A DNA stretch of 64,000 bases, from positions 642,595 through 706,594 of the forward strand of contig NZ_JACDZE010000001.1 of NCBI RefSeq assembly GCF_014042165.1. The letters are read 5' to 3'. The notes under the pieces are model-generated. The model was not told where the DNA came from. It did no database searches and worked only from the letters and a program-made list of their open reading frames with translations. Shown in pieces: positions 32,773 through 42,623 of the stretch; position 1 is the first letter of the stretch; each line of letters opens with the position of its first letter. The translations under genes were made by a program, and so were the position numbers. Source of the DNA: Moheibacter lacus. Lineage in GTDB: Bacteria; Bacteroidota; Bacteroidia; Flavobacteriales; Weeksellaceae.

Positions 32773-33358
32773 TATTCTTTTGTTTTTTTCTTGTGCTTCC
32801 TATTCGGATGGATTTGTAGAAAAAGAAAATGCGATTCAAAGTTTCACACCTGGTTATTTAACTGATTTTCAAGAGCATTCCTTTAAAATTTCAATTGAAG
32901 CTTATGGAAAGCATTTTGGAGGAATTTTGGTAGCGAAGAAGTTGGATGTGAATCATTTCCGTTTTGCATTTCTGAATGAATTTGGGGGAAAAATGATGGA
33001 TTTTGAATTGATCAATCGGAAAATGAAATTGAATGATGCGATCGATGAATTGAAACGAAAAATCATTTTGAAGATGCTGGAAACTGATTTTTCTTTGTTG
33101 TTTTCAGAAGAAAATGAAATTGAAAAAAGTTTTTCATATTCTGATTGGACGATTCTAAAAGCAAAACAAGAAATCCAGAACAAATCGGTTTATTTTCATT
33201 TGAATGCTGATGAGAATTTGGAAAAAATAATACTGGCTTATTCGAAAGAAAAAGCCCAAATCAATTTGAAAGAAACGGAGAATTTAATTCCTGAAATTGA
33301 AATTTCTCACGGGAAACTCCCAATAAAAATTTACTTACATTTGCTTTCAAATAATTGA
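32735..33358 (+). CDS. Lipoprotein of unknown function, possible LolB-like partner
   Basis: A 207-residue protein whose leader ends FFSCAS (lipobox Cys about residue 20). The body is a beta-rich pattern (FKISIEAYGKHFGGILVAKK, then FRFAFLNEFGGKMMDFEL) reminiscent of LolB or DUF3261 lipoproteins. Its start lies 38 bases inside the LolA-like gene, an unusually long overlap that suggests tight translational coupling. An outer-membrane acceptor role opposite LolA is inferred. Confidence 0.72.
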   Translation: MRQFLRINLLLSSILLFFSCASYSDGFVEKENAIQSFTPGYLTDFQEHSFKISIEAYGKHFGGILVAKKLDVNHFRFAFLNEFGGKMMDFELINRKMKLNDAIDELKRKIILKMLETDFSLLFSEENEIEKSFSYSDWTILKAKQEIQNKSVYFHLNADENLEKIILAYSKEKAQINLKETENLIPEIEISHGKLPIKIYLHLLSNN

Positions 33359-33367
33359 ATCCAATTC

Positions 33368-33979
33368 ATGAAAAACCTATTTTTTCTCGGCCTTTTTTTA
33401 TCGGTCTTTACTTTTTCTCATGCACAAACTGAACTTTGGTTGGGACCAAAAGCAGGAATTAACATGGCCAATGTGAGCAATCTCGATGGTAATTCCTATA
33501 TGGGTGCTTATGGTGGCGTTGCGTTTGGGATTCATTTTTCGGAGCGGTATGCTTTGCAACCAGAAATGGGATTTTCCATGCAAGGTTCCACAGAAATTTA
33601 TAATTCAAACGAGGATTTGCAATTGACGTATTTTACGTTGGGCGTCATCAATAAATTGTATTTGGTTGATGGATTACATCTTCTGGCCGGTCCGGAATTT
33701 AATTTTAAAGTGAACGATACTTTTTCAGATTGGGCAGACAGCGAAATTTATGATGAAGATGGAAATTACATCGGTGATACAGATGCGCAACCATTTGACA
33801 TGGCAATAGTCGGCGGTTTGGGGTATGATTTACCTTTTGGGTTGACATTGGAAGCCCGATACAAACAAGGAATTCAAGATGTGATGAATTTCATCAATTG
33901 GGATTCTGATCAAGACTCAAGATTGAATCAAGTATTCCAATTTGGGATTGCTTATAAATTTCATATGAACAAAAAATAA
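33368..33979 (+). CDS. Outer-membrane beta-barrel protein (PorT/OMP_b-brl family)
   Basis: A 203-residue protein with signal peptide (MKNLFFLGLFLSVFTFSHAQ) and the family start TELWLGPKAGINMANVSN, with alternating beta strands ending in an aromatic-rich C-terminus (VFQFGIAYKFHMNKK). An eight-stranded barrel is expected. It follows the lipoprotein gene by 9 bases, fitting a final outer-membrane step for pigment insertion; that role is inferred. Confidence 0.85.
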   Translation: MKNLFFLGLFLSVFTFSHAQTELWLGPKAGINMANVSNLDGNSYMGAYGGVAFGIHFSERYALQPEMGFSMQGSTEIYNSNEDLQLTYFTLGVINKLYLVDGLHLLAGPEFNFKVNDTFSDWADSEIYDEDGNYIGDTDAQPFDMAIVGGLGYDLPFGLTLEARYKQGIQDVMNFINWDSDQDSRLNQVFQFGIAYKFHMNKK

Positions 33980-33983
33980 AAAC

Positions 33984-34355
33984 ATGATGCTTTTAAACGA
34001 TTTTTATACAATTCAGCATTCAGAAACCCTAGAAAATGGTATTTCAGTCATGGTAAAAATCAACAAAGCGCATGAAATATTCAAAGGGCATTTTCCCAAT
34101 CATCCGGTTACACCTGGTGTTTGCACTATGCAAATCATCAAAGAACTGAGTGAAAAACATTTGGGTAAAAATTTGATGCTGAAAACGGCACGAAATGTGA
34201 AGTTTATGGCCATCATCAATCCCGAAGAAAACGAAGATGTTCGGTTTGATTTGTCTTTTGAAACCAATGAATCGGATGAAATTTCCATAAAAGCGACGGT
34301 TTCAATTGAAGGAAATTCGGCACTGAAATTTGGAGGGAATTTTAAAAAAATTTAA
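33984..34355 (+). CDS. FabZ-like hotdog protein lacking catalytic residues
   Basis: A 123-residue hotdog protein with the central-helix motif FKGHFPNHPVTPGVCTMQII. The FabZ HRYPF histidine is absent, and the usual Glu of the GVLxxE segment is Gln (GVCTMQ). It is thus either an accessory non-catalytic dehydratase subunit or a thioester-binding protein. It is the third FabZ-like protein in the cluster. Start is ATG 33984 or 33987. Confidence 0.8.
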   Translation: MMLLNDFYTIQHSETLENGISVMVKINKAHEIFKGHFPNHPVTPGVCTMQIIKELSEKHLGKNLMLKTARNVKFMAIINPEENEDVRFDLSFETNESDEISIKATVSIEGNSALKFGGNFKKI

Positions 34356-34356
34356 C

Positions 34357-34821
34357 ATGAAAGCCATTCTATTTATTTTCACAACTTTATTTTTTTCATT
34401 CCAAATCTTTGGTCAAACTGCCGAATTACGCAAATCTTACAAAGAAGCCACCAAGTCAGAAGCCTCTGCCAAGGCTTTTTATGAAAAGGTAAAAAATGTT
34501 TCTGACTCAGATTCAAACGCAGCTTTGCTCGCCTATAAAGGTGCAGGAAAAACGCTTTTGGCGCGCTATGAGCCTTTGCTGGACAGAAAAGACAAAGTGA
34601 AAGCCGGAATCAATTTGGTGGAAAAAGCAATTCAAAATGAACCGGATAACGTGGAAGCCAGATTGGTGCGATTGTCCATTCAGGAAAACTTACCCAAAAT
34701 GTTCAAATACAACGGAGAAATTGAGTCGGACAAAAAATTTATTCAATCCAAATTAAATTCGATTAAAGATGAAGATTTGGTAAAAATGATCAATGGTTAT
34801 TTTGCCGAATTCTCGAAATAA
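34357..34821 (+). CDS. Secreted helical protein of unknown function
   Basis: A 154-residue protein with signal peptide (MKAILFIFTTLFFSFQIFGQ) and a helical body resembling TPR-type repeats (NLVEKAIQNEPDNVEARLVR). No named family. It starts one base after the hotdog gene and precedes the glycosyltransferase by 11 bases, so it is a cluster member. The in-frame ATG at 34330 would lie inside the upstream gene, so 34357 is preferred. Confidence 0.75.
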   Translation: MKAILFIFTTLFFSFQIFGQTAELRKSYKEATKSEASAKAFYEKVKNVSDSDSNAALLAYKGAGKTLLARYEPLLDRKDKVKAGINLVEKAIQNEPDNVEARLVRLSIQENLPKMFKYNGEIESDKKFIQSKLNSIKDEDLVKMINGYFAEFSK

Positions 34822-34832
34822 GTCCATGACCA

Positions 34833-36023
34833 ATGCAACCAAATACCCTCTCAACTATCCATTATTGTGTCATCATTCCCACTTACAACAATGAAAAAAC
34901 GCTCAAAAGAGTGTTGGATAAAACCCTTGAATTCACTTCAAAAATTATCGTAGTAAACGATGGTTCAACGGATTCTACAACAGAAATTTTAAGGAATTAT
35001 CCAAATATTTCGGTAATTCATCAACCCCAAAATCGTGGAAAAGGAATGGCTTTGCGTATCGGATTTAAAGAAGCGCTGAAACAGGGTTTTGATTATGCCA
35101 TTACCATCGACTCGGACGGACAACATTTTCCGGAAGATATTCCGCTTTTTTTAGACGAAATTGAAAAAAATGGGGAAGCACTGTTAATCGGTGATCGAAA
35201 TATGAGTCAGGAAGGAATTCCGGAAAAAAGCAGTTTTGGGAATCGTATTTCGACTTTTTGGTATTGGTTTGAAACAGGAATTCGCCTAAAAGATACGCAA
35301 TCGGGATTTCGATTGTATCCAATCAAACGGATGCAAAACTTCAAATATTTCACCCGAAAATTTGAATTTGAAATCGAAGTCATCGTCAAAGCGGCTTGGG
35401 CCGGGATTCCGGTAAAAAATGTACCCATTCAGGTTTTGTACGACGAATCGGAAAGGGTTTCGCATTTCCGTCCATTTAAGGATTTTACGAGAATTAGTTT
35501 GTTGAATACCTGGTTGGTTTTTATTGCGCTTCTTTATATCAAACCCCGCGATTATTTCCGAACCTTTAAAGAAAAAGGATTTAAACGATTTTTCCTGGAA
35601 GATCTTTTGCATAGTGAAGATTCAAAGGAAAAAAAAGCACTTTCTGTGGCTTTGGGCGTTTTCATCGGATTGTCGCCATTTTGGGGATTTCAAACTTTGA
35701 TTGTTCTATTTTTAGCTTTTGCATTACGACTCAATAAGTTGATTGCTTTTGCATTTTCAAATGTGAGCATTCCGCCATTGATTCCATTTATCATTTATGC
35801 TTCGCTTAAAATCGGGAGTTTTTTATTGGGAAAACCTGCACTTCCACCATTTCAGTGGGATGCGTTTGATTCTTATAAAGAATTCGTCAGCCAACATTTG
35901 AGTGAATATGTCGTTGGCAGTTTCTCTTTGGCCATCATTTCTGCTGTTCTTTTTGGGCTAATGAGTTATTTGCTTTTGGGCATCAGAACGAGAAAATCAA
36001 TGAAGATGAATTCGCAATCATAA
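34833..36023 (+). CDS. Family 2 glycosyltransferase fused to DUF2062
   Basis: A 396-residue protein. Residues about 10-230 form a GT2 domain (VIIPTYNNEKTL, IVVNDGSTDST, ITIDSDGQHFPED with the metal-binding Asp pair, QSGFRLYP). Residues about 250-390 form a DUF2062 membrane domain (SVALGVFIGLSPFWGFQTL). This fusion is a recurring member of flexirubin clusters. It resembles dolichyl-phosphate sugar transferases and may glycosylate a lipid carrier or the pigment. Last plus-strand gene of the cluster. Confidence 0.9.
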   Translation: MQPNTLSTIHYCVIIPTYNNEKTLKRVLDKTLEFTSKIIVVNDGSTDSTTEILRNYPNISVIHQPQNRGKGMALRIGFKEALKQGFDYAITIDSDGQHFPEDIPLFLDEIEKNGEALLIGDRNMSQEGIPEKSSFGNRISTFWYWFETGIRLKDTQSGFRLYPIKRMQNFKYFTRKFEFEIEVIVKAAWAGIPVKNVPIQVLYDESERVSHFRPFKDFTRISLLNTWLVFIALLYIKPRDYFRTFKEKGFKRFFLEDLLHSEDSKEKKALSVALGVFIGLSPFWGFQTLIVLFLAFALRLNKLIAFAFSNVSIPPLIPFIIYASLKIGSFLLGKPALPPFQWDAFDSYKEFVSQHLSEYVVGSFSLAIISAVLFGLMSYLLLGIRTRKSMKMNSQS

Positions 36024-36045
36024 AAAACCCGACCATTTGGCCGGG
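36022..36045 (-). terminator. Intrinsic terminator shared by convergent genes
   Basis: CCCGACC (36028-36034) pairs with GGCCGGG (36039-36045) around ATTT, with one A-C mismatch. On the minus strand the stem is followed by TTTTTT, which terminates the DUF6515-like gene; it could also act weakly on the pigment operon. It lies directly after the glycosyltransferase stop. Confidence 0.8.
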
Positions 36046-36071
36046 CTCAATTTATGAATGAAAATTATGGT

Positions 36072-36932
36072 CTAATTGATGTAACCTACGACTTGATAAG
36101 CACGTTGTCCATAATAATTGATCTTTTGATAAAGTACTCCGAAATATTCGTAGTAACGATTTCCGTTGATGTAAACTTTCTCATAATCAGCCGGTAAAGC
36201 GTAAACAATCGCCCCAACCGGAGGTTCTACCACATAATAGTTGTTGTTGTAATAATTGTAATAGGTACCGTTGTAATAATAATATGGATTTCCGCTCAAA
36301 TAAATGGTGGTATAACCCATCGGCAAAGTGTTCATATAGTAGCCAATCGGCGCCATCACTCTGAAATAACGGTTGTTGTCGTATTGGTAGAAATAACCGT
36401 TATCGATATAATAATTAGAGTGGTTATAGGTCACGTGGTTAAAATTCGAATGGTTGTTATTGTGGTAAATCACGCGACGCGTAGATCCATTTTCATATCG
36501 AACATTTCCTCTGTCGAAACGCTGAGTACGCGGTGTATTTTCAACTTTAATAGTGTTGGTCGTATTGCGTACGGATTGACTTCCGTTGTTTCTTGTGTTT
36601 CTTACTGATTCAGAGGAAGAATTGTTTCGAACTGAAGTTGAATTCGAAGTACGGACTTTTTCATTTCGGGTAGATATGGAAGAATTGGATCTTACATTTT
36701 GATTTTGATCTGAATTGGAACGTATAGATGAATTCGAACTGCTATTTTGACGAACTCCAGTATTTTGACGGACTGTTGCGTCTTCGTTTGAACGAGCAGA
36801 AGTTGTGGTTCTGGTTCCATTTTCAGACCCACTTCTCACGGAATTACCGGAGGTTGATCGAACTTGTGCATCTAGGATCACGGAACTTGCCATGATCATT
36901 ATTGCGCCTAAAAAGAATTTAACTGTGTTCAT
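36072..36932 (-). CDS. DUF6515-like secreted protein with disordered VR/S/N-rich region
   Basis: A 286-residue protein with a signal peptide (MNTVKFFLGAIMIMASSVILDAQ) followed by about 110 residues of Arg/Ser/Asn/Thr-rich low complexity with recurring VR(N/S) units. The C-terminal half is Tyr/Asn-rich (YFYQYDNNRYFRVMAPIGYY; YYYYNGTYYNYY) and matches the DUF6515 pattern. Function unknown; an envelope-surface role is likely. It has its own terminator at 36022-36045. Confidence 0.8.
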   Translation of the reverse strand: MNTVKFFLGAIMIMASSVILDAQVRSTSGNSVRSGSENGTRTTTSARSNEDATVRQNTGVRQNSSSNSSIRSNSDQNQNVRSNSSISTRNEKVRTSNSTSVRNNSSSESVRNTRNNGSQSVRNTTNTIKVENTPRTQRFDRGNVRYENGSTRRVIYHNNNHSNFNHVTYNHSNYYIDNGYFYQYDNNRYFRVMAPIGYYMNTLPMGYTTIYLSGNPYYYYNGTYYNYYNNNYYVVEPPVGAIVYALPADYEKVYINGNRYYEYFGVLYQKINYYGQRAYQVVGYIN

Positions 36933-37050
36933 AATTTAAAGATTTGATTACATATAGTACAAATCCGTGCCAAATTCTCCCGTTTACAAATCATTAACAA
37001 AGCCAAATCAATATTTTTTTGCTACAACCCAACATTCAAAAGCTTTTCGC

Positions 37051-37083
37051 AAAAAAATCCCATCAATAGCTCGATGGGATTTT
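37051..37083 (-). terminator. Intrinsic terminator of the AcnA-type aconitase gene
   Basis: AAAATCCCATC (37054-37064) pairs perfectly with GATGGGATTTT (37073-37083) around an 8-base loop. The minus strand continues with T residues, terminating the transcript entering from 37105. Confidence 0.85.
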
Positions 37084-37104
37084 AAATTCTATAGAATCAG
37101 ATTT

Positions 37105-39369
37105 TTAAGCTTGTTGTTTTTTAATCAAATTCAATGCAGAACCCGCTTTGAACCATTCGATCTGAGCTTCGTTGTAGGTATGATTGACTGTAATTTGCTC
37201 GGCTGATCCATCTTTGTGCACCAATTCGATAGTCAAAGGTTTGTTTGGAGCAAAATCCACCAAATCGATAAAGTTAAACGTATCGTCTTCCTGGATTTTA
37301 TCATAATCCGCTTTATTGGTAAAAGTCAAGGCGAGCATACCTTGTTTTTTCAAATTGGTTTCGTGAATTCGTGCAAATGAACGCACCAAAACCGCTACCG
37401 CACCCAAATGTCTGGGTTGCATTGCTGCATGTTCACGAGAGGAACCTTCGCCATAATTCTCATCACCCACGACAACTGAAGGAACTCCGGCCGCTTTGTA
37501 AGCACGTGCTACGTCCGGCACAGCACCGTATTCGCCGGTCAATTGATTTTTAACTTTATTGGTTTCTTGGTTAAATGCATTTACGGCTCCGGTCAGAGTA
37601 TTATTAGAAATATTATCCAAATGCCCACGGAAACGCAACCAAGGACCTGCCATCGAAATATGATCGGTCGTACATTTTCCATAAGCTTTGATGAGCAATT
37701 TCGCTCCGGCTATGTTTTCTCCGCTCCATGGTTGGAAACCTTCTAACAATTGCAATCGTTCAGAATCGGGTTTTATGATGACTTCTACTTTTGATCCATC
37801 TTCAACCGGTTTTTCATAACCTCGGTCTTCCACGTCAAAACCTAAATCAGGCAATTCCTCACCCACCGGCGGTTCCAATTTAAAGGTTTCACCTTTGTCA
37901 TTTGTGAGATAATCGGTCATCGGATTAAAGTCCAAACGACCTGCAATTGCAATCGCTGCCACCATTTCTGGTGAAGTTACAAATGCATATGTATTTGGAT
38001 TTCCATCTGCCCGTTTTTTAAAGTTTCGGTTAAACGAATGAACGATTGTATTTTTTTCTTCTTTGTCGGCTCCTTCTCTGTCCCATTGACCGATGCATGG
38101 ACCGCAAGCATTGGTAAAAATCACGGCATCCAAATCCTGGAAAGGTTTTAAAATTCCATCGCGATCGGCTGTAAACCGAACTTGTTCTGAACCCGGATTG
38201 ATCCCAAAACTCGCTTTGGTTGTCAATCCTTTGTCTACTGCTTGTTGGGCAATAGAAGCAGCTCGTGACAAATCTTCATAGGAAGAATTGGTACAAGAAC
38301 CGATTAAGCCCCATTCGACCGTGGTTGGCCATTCGTTTTTCGTTGCGATTTCTTTCATTTTGGAAACCGGCGTCATCAAATCGGGCGTAAAAGGTCCGTT
38401 TAATCTCGGTTCTAATTGATCCAAATCGATGGTGATCAATTCGTCATAATATTTTTCCGGATTTTCATAAACTTCGTTATCAGAACGCAAATAATCACGC
38501 AACTCATTTGCCATATCTGCAATTTCACTACGATCGGTTGCTCTCAAATAACGCTCCGAAGCATCGTCATAAGCAAAAATGGAAGTTGTGGCACCGATTT
38601 CTGCTCCCATATTACAAATCGTTCCTTTTCCGGTTGCAGAAAGGTTTTCCGCTCCTTCACCGAAATATTCGACAATCGCTCCGGTTCCACCTTTCACGGT
38701 CAGAATTCCGGCGACTTCAAGAATCACATCTTTTGGAGAAGCCCAACCGCTTAATTTTCCAGTCAATTTGACTCCGATCAATTTTGGCATTTTCAATTCC
38801 CAAGGCATTCCCGCCATCACATCTACCGCATCAGCACCACCTACTCCGATAGCGACCATTCCGAGTCCTCCTGCATTTGGTGTATGAGAGTCGGTTCCGA
38901 TCATCATTCCACCTGGAAATGCATAATTTTCCAAAACCACTTGGTGAATGATTCCGGCTCCCGGTTTCCAGAAACCGATTCCATATTTGTTGGAAACAGA
39001 TTCGAGAAAATTAAAGACTTCAGAAGATTTATTGATCGCGTCTTGTAAATCGATTTTTGCACCGACTTTGGCTTGAATCAAATGATCACAATGGACGGTT
39101 GAAGGAACGGCCGTTTTGGGTTTTCCGGCTTGCATGAATTGTAACAAAGCCATCTGAGCCGTTGCATCTTGCATCGCAACGCGATCCGGTGCAAAATCCA
39201 CATAAGATTCTCCTCGTTTGTAAGCTTCAGATGCTGTTCCATCAAAAAGGTGAGCATATAAAATCTTTTCCGAATAAGTCAGCGGACGACCTACAACAGA
39301 TTTTGCTGCATCTACTCTTTCTTTCATTTGGGCGTAAACGCCTTTTATCATTTCTATATCAAAAGCCAT
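37105..39369 (-). CDS. Aconitate hydratase, AcnA/mitochondrial type
   Basis: A 754-residue aconitase interconverting citrate and isocitrate in the TCA cycle. The 4Fe-4S ligands lie in [14 protein letters not shown] and [12 protein letters not shown]. The swivel domain motif [20 protein letters not shown] is near residues 640-660. Length near 750 fits the mitochondrial-like clade common in Bacteroidota. It has its own terminator and lies beside a second, unrelated-class aconitase. The start [19 protein letters not shown] is clear. Confidence 0.95.
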   Translation of the reverse strand: MAFDIEMIKGVYAQMKERVDAAKSVVGRPLTYSEKILYAHLFDGTASEAYKRGESYVDFAPDRVAMQDATAQMALLQFMQAGKPKTAVPSTVHCDHLIQAKVGAKIDLQDAINKSSEVFNFLESVSNKYGIGFWKPGAGIIHQVVLENYAFPGGMMIGTDSHTPNAGGLGMVAIGVGGADAVDVMAGMPWELKMPKLIGVKLTGKLSGWASPKDVILEVAGILTVKGGTGAIVEYFGEGAENLSATGKGTICNMGAEIGATTSIFAYDDASERYLRATDRSEIADMANELRDYLRSDNEVYENPEKYYDELITIDLDQLEPRLNGPFTPDLMTPVSKMKEIATKNEWPTTVEWGLIGSCTNSSYEDLSRAASIAQQAVDKGLTTKASFGINPGSEQVRFTADRDGILKPFQDLDAVIFTNACGPCIGQWDREGADKEEKNTIVHSFNRNFKKRADGNPNTYAFVTSPEMVAAIAIAGRLDFNPMTDYLTNDKGETFKLEPPVGEELPDLGFDVEDRGYEKPVEDGSKVEVIIKPDSERLQLLEGFQPWSGENIAGAKLLIKAYGKCTTDHISMAGPWLRFRGHLDNISNNTLTGAVNAFNQETNKVKNQLTGEYGAVPDVARAYKAAGVPSVVVGDENYGEGSSREHAAMQPRHLGAVAVLVRSFARIHETNLKKQGMLALTFTNKADYDKIQEDDTFNFIDLVDFAPNKPLTIELVHKDGSAEQITVNHTYNEAQIEWFKAGSALNLIKKQQA

Positions 39370-39515
39370 AAATTAATTTATTAAAATTTGTGTTTAAAAA
39401 TTTGCGATCTACAATTTAGCCATTTTTCATGGAAAAAAATGCTTAAGAATTGTTAAGGATTCTTATTTAAAACTGTTCTATTTAATTCGAAATAAAACCT
39501 ATTCATTTAGGAAAA

Positions 39516-39550
39516 TAAAAAAAGACCTTCCTTTTGGGAAAGCCTTTTTA
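39516..39550 (-). terminator. Probable terminator of acnB
   Basis: AAAAAAAGACCTTCC and GGAAAGCCTTTTT form an imperfect stem (39516-39550). On the minus strand the stem ends in a T run. It lies 30 bases beyond the acnB stop, isolating the two aconitase genes. Confidence 0.7.
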
Positions 39551-39581
39551 TGATTTATAATTTGAATAAATTATTTCAATT

Positions 39582-42344
39582 TTAATTCAAAGAAATCGGT
39601 TTGAATTTCGTTAATTTAATTCCTTCAACTGCTGTTTTGTATTCTTCAATGTTTGGAATTCTACCTAAAATGGAGGAAAGTACTACCACCGGTGTTGATG
39701 CCAATAAAGATTCTCCTTTTTTACCATCACGGTCTTCCACTACTCGTCCTTGGAAAAGTCGGGTAGAAGTCGCCATCACCGTATCTCCTTTTTCAGCTTT
39801 TTCTTGATTCCCCATACAAAGGTTACAGCCTGGGCGTTCCAAATACATGATGTTTTCATACTCTGTTCGGGCATTGCTTTTTGGCAATAAATCGCTGAAT
39901 TCAAATCCGGAATACTTTTGTAACAATTCCCAATCGCCTTCTGCTTTCAATTCTTCAATGATGTTATAAGTAGGAGCAGCAACAACAAGTGGCGCTTTGA
40001 ATTTCACTTCTCCTTGTTGTTTCTCTAGATTTTTAAGCATTTGTGAAACGATTTTCAAATCGTCTTTGTGCACCATACAAGATCCAACAAATCCCAAATC
40101 TACTTTTTTCTCACCTCCATAATAAGTCAAATCTCGGATCGTATCATGGGTATATCTTTTCGAAACATCTTCATTGTTCACATCTGGATCGGCGATCATC
40201 GGTTCATCGATGATGTCCAAATCGATGACTACTTCTGCATAATAATTTGCATTGGCATCCGGCATCAGAATTGGTTTCTCTCCTGATTTGATTTCTTCAA
40301 TTCTTTTATTGGCCTTATCGATCAATCCTTGAAGCACTTGGTTGTGGTTGTCCATGCCTTTTTCAATCATGATTTGAATTCGGCTTTTGGCAATTTCAAG
40401 GGATTGAATTAAAGTATCTTCTTGTGAAATACAAATCGATGCTTTTGCTTTCATTTCAGCGGTCCAGTCGGTAAAAGTAAAGGCTTGGTCAGCCAATAAA
40501 GTTCCGATGTGCACTTCGATGATTCTTCCTTGGAACACATTTTCTCCACCAAATTGTTTCAACATTTGGGCTTGCGTAGCATGAACGACATCACGGAAAT
40601 CCATGTGTTCTTTCATTTCGCCTTTAAATGTCACTTTTACAGATTCCGGAATCGGCATGGAAGCCTCTCCTGTAGCCAAAGCCAATGCAACTGTTCCCGA
40701 ATCCGCACCAAATGCAACTCCTTTTGACATACGTGTATGGGAATCACCACCAATGATGATTGCCCATTCGTCAATGGTAATGTCATTTAGAACTTTATGG
40801 ATCACGTCGGTCATGGAATGGTATTCGCCTTTCGGATCACGTGCTGTAATCAGCCCGAAATCATTCATGAATTTCATCAATTTCGGGATATTGGCTTGTG
40901 CTTTTTTATCCCAAACTGAGGCGGTGTGACAACCCGATTGATAAGCTCCATCTACGATTGGTGAGATAACAGTCGCTGCCATCGCTTCCAATTCCTGTGC
41001 AGTCATCAAACCAGTTGTATCTTGAGAACCTACGATATTTACTTCAACGCGAACATCTGAACCAGCATGTAAAACTTTCCCTGGTGTTACACCAACTGCA
41101 TTTTTATTGAAAATCTTTTCAACTGCGGTTAATCCTTGACCTTCGACTGAAACTTCTTTTGCAGGTGCAAAAACTACCGGTGCTTCAATTCCTAAAGTTT
41201 TGGCGGCAAAAGTTTGGATTTTTTTTCCAAAAACGATGGCATAAGAACCTCCAGCTCTGATGAATTCCATTTTCTGTGGTGTCAAAGCTTTGGAAATATC
41301 GATCAATTCTTGATCGCCTTTGTATAATTTCTTTTCTTTTGTATTGATCGTCAAAACGGTCCCGGTAGCTACAGAATAAACCTCTTCTAGAACCGGTTCA
41401 TCTTTTTCATTTCGGACTACATTTCCGTTTTCATCTAATTTTTTTGTCCAGTTTTTCAGGTCAATCCCGATTCCTCCGGTCACGTCAACTGTCGTTAAGA
41501 AAATCGGAGAAATCCCATTGGTTCCACCTACAATCGGTGCAATGTTCACAAAAGGCACGTAAGGACTAGCTTGTTTACCGGTCCAAAGCGCGACGTTATT
41601 TACACCTGACATACGAGAAGAACCTACTCCCATCGTTCCCTTTTCTGCGATTAGCATCACACTTTTATCGGGATGCTGCGCTTGAAGCGCTCTGATTTCT
41701 TCTTGTGCCTCAGGAGTGATCATACATTTACCATGCAATTCGCGGTCTGAACGAGAATGCGCTTGATTTCCCGGGGACAATAAATCCGTGGAAATATCTC
41801 CTTCTCCAGCGATATAAGTGACGATTTTGATTTCTTCCGGAACTTCCGGTAATTCAGTGAAAAATTCTGCTTTTGCATAACTTTCCAAAATATCTTTGGC
41901 AATTGGGTTTCCATTTTCAAAAGCATCTTTCAATCGCTCTGTATCGGCTTCATAAAGAAAAACTTGGGTTTTCAATACTTCGGCAGCTTTTTTTGCATTT
42001 TCTTCATCATCTCCCAAAGCCAAGTCCAATAAGACTTTCATGGAAGGACCTCCCTTCATGTGCGACAACAATTCAAATGCAAAATCTACTGAGATTTCTG
42101 CTACTTCTGATTCTCCTGAAATGATTTCTTTTAAGAATTCTGCTTTCACACCAGCCGCAGACGTTGTCCCGGGTAATGTGTTGTAAATAAATAATTTAAG
42201 CGAATCTTCTCTATGTTTATGATCTACATCTTTTATTTGTGCTATGATTTCTGTAAGCAATTCTGCTCCATCGATGGGTTTAGGATGAAGACCTTGTTCT
42301 TTTCTTTCTTCAATTTCGTTTAGATAATCCGTATAAAGATTCAT
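39582..42344 (-). CDS. acnB: Aconitate hydratase B
   Basis: A 920-residue AcnB-type enzyme, close to the E. coli-type length. It has a HEAT-like N-terminal domain, then GEGDISTDLLSPGNQAHSRSD and KGTMGVGSSRMSG (swivel domain placed before the core, as in AcnB), and the cluster ligands LGFVGSCMVHKDDL and ERPGCNLCMGNQEKA. AcnB is the main TCA enzyme in many bacteria. A -7 box is at 42396-42389 on the minus strand. Confidence 0.95.
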   Translation of the reverse strand: MNLYTDYLNEIEERKEQGLHPKPIDGAELLTEIIAQIKDVDHKHREDSLKLFIYNTLPGTTSAAGVKAEFLKEIISGESEVAEISVDFAFELLSHMKGGPSMKVLLDLALGDDEENAKKAAEVLKTQVFLYEADTERLKDAFENGNPIAKDILESYAKAEFFTELPEVPEEIKIVTYIAGEGDISTDLLSPGNQAHSRSDRELHGKCMITPEAQEEIRALQAQHPDKSVMLIAEKGTMGVGSSRMSGVNNVALWTGKQASPYVPFVNIAPIVGGTNGISPIFLTTVDVTGGIGIDLKNWTKKLDENGNVVRNEKDEPVLEEVYSVATGTVLTINTKEKKLYKGDQELIDISKALTPQKMEFIRAGGSYAIVFGKKIQTFAAKTLGIEAPVVFAPAKEVSVEGQGLTAVEKIFNKNAVGVTPGKVLHAGSDVRVEVNIVGSQDTTGLMTAQELEAMAATVISPIVDGAYQSGCHTASVWDKKAQANIPKLMKFMNDFGLITARDPKGEYHSMTDVIHKVLNDITIDEWAIIIGGDSHTRMSKGVAFGADSGTVALALATGEASMPIPESVKVTFKGEMKEHMDFRDVVHATQAQMLKQFGGENVFQGRIIEVHIGTLLADQAFTFTDWTAEMKAKASICISQEDTLIQSLEIAKSRIQIMIEKGMDNHNQVLQGLIDKANKRIEEIKSGEKPILMPDANANYYAEVVIDLDIIDEPMIADPDVNNEDVSKRYTHDTIRDLTYYGGEKKVDLGFVGSCMVHKDDLKIVSQMLKNLEKQQGEVKFKAPLVVAAPTYNIIEELKAEGDWELLQKYSGFEFSDLLPKSNARTEYENIMYLERPGCNLCMGNQEKAEKGDTVMATSTRLFQGRVVEDRDGKKGESLLASTPVVVLSSILGRIPNIEEYKTAVEGIKLTKFKPISLN

Positions 42345-42388
42345 ATTATTTTCTTTTTAAATTCTAAAAAAAGCTAAGCCGTAAACAG

Positions 42389-42396
42389 CAAAATTA
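42389..42396 (-). promoter_or_regulatory. -7 box TAATTTTG for acnB
   Basis: On the minus strand 42396-42389 reads TAATTTTG, a TAnnTTTG match 45 bases before the acnB ATG at 42344. Confidence 0.45.
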
Positions 42397-42623
42397 CAGA
42401 AGTATGACGCTTTTTTTAAGGTGCACAAATTTAATTTTTATATGGAAATTTCTCAGTTTATTAGCGATTCAATTTAATTATTGTTTAATAATTTAGAATG
42501 ATTATAAAATTTTAATTCAAATATTTAGAATTCCCTAATAAAAATGCGATTCCATTTTTATTTTCGCACTTCACACAACCTTTTTAAAATTATTTGCATC
42601 TTTATAAACAGAAGAAAAAAGCC

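Noticed and set aside
36072-36932. Repeated codon patterns in the DUF6515-like gene considered as a possible DNA repeat array or CRISPR-like structure
   Set aside because: The periodicity is at the amino-acid level (VR-N/S units) inside one intact reading frame; no constant repeat and spacer lengths are present.
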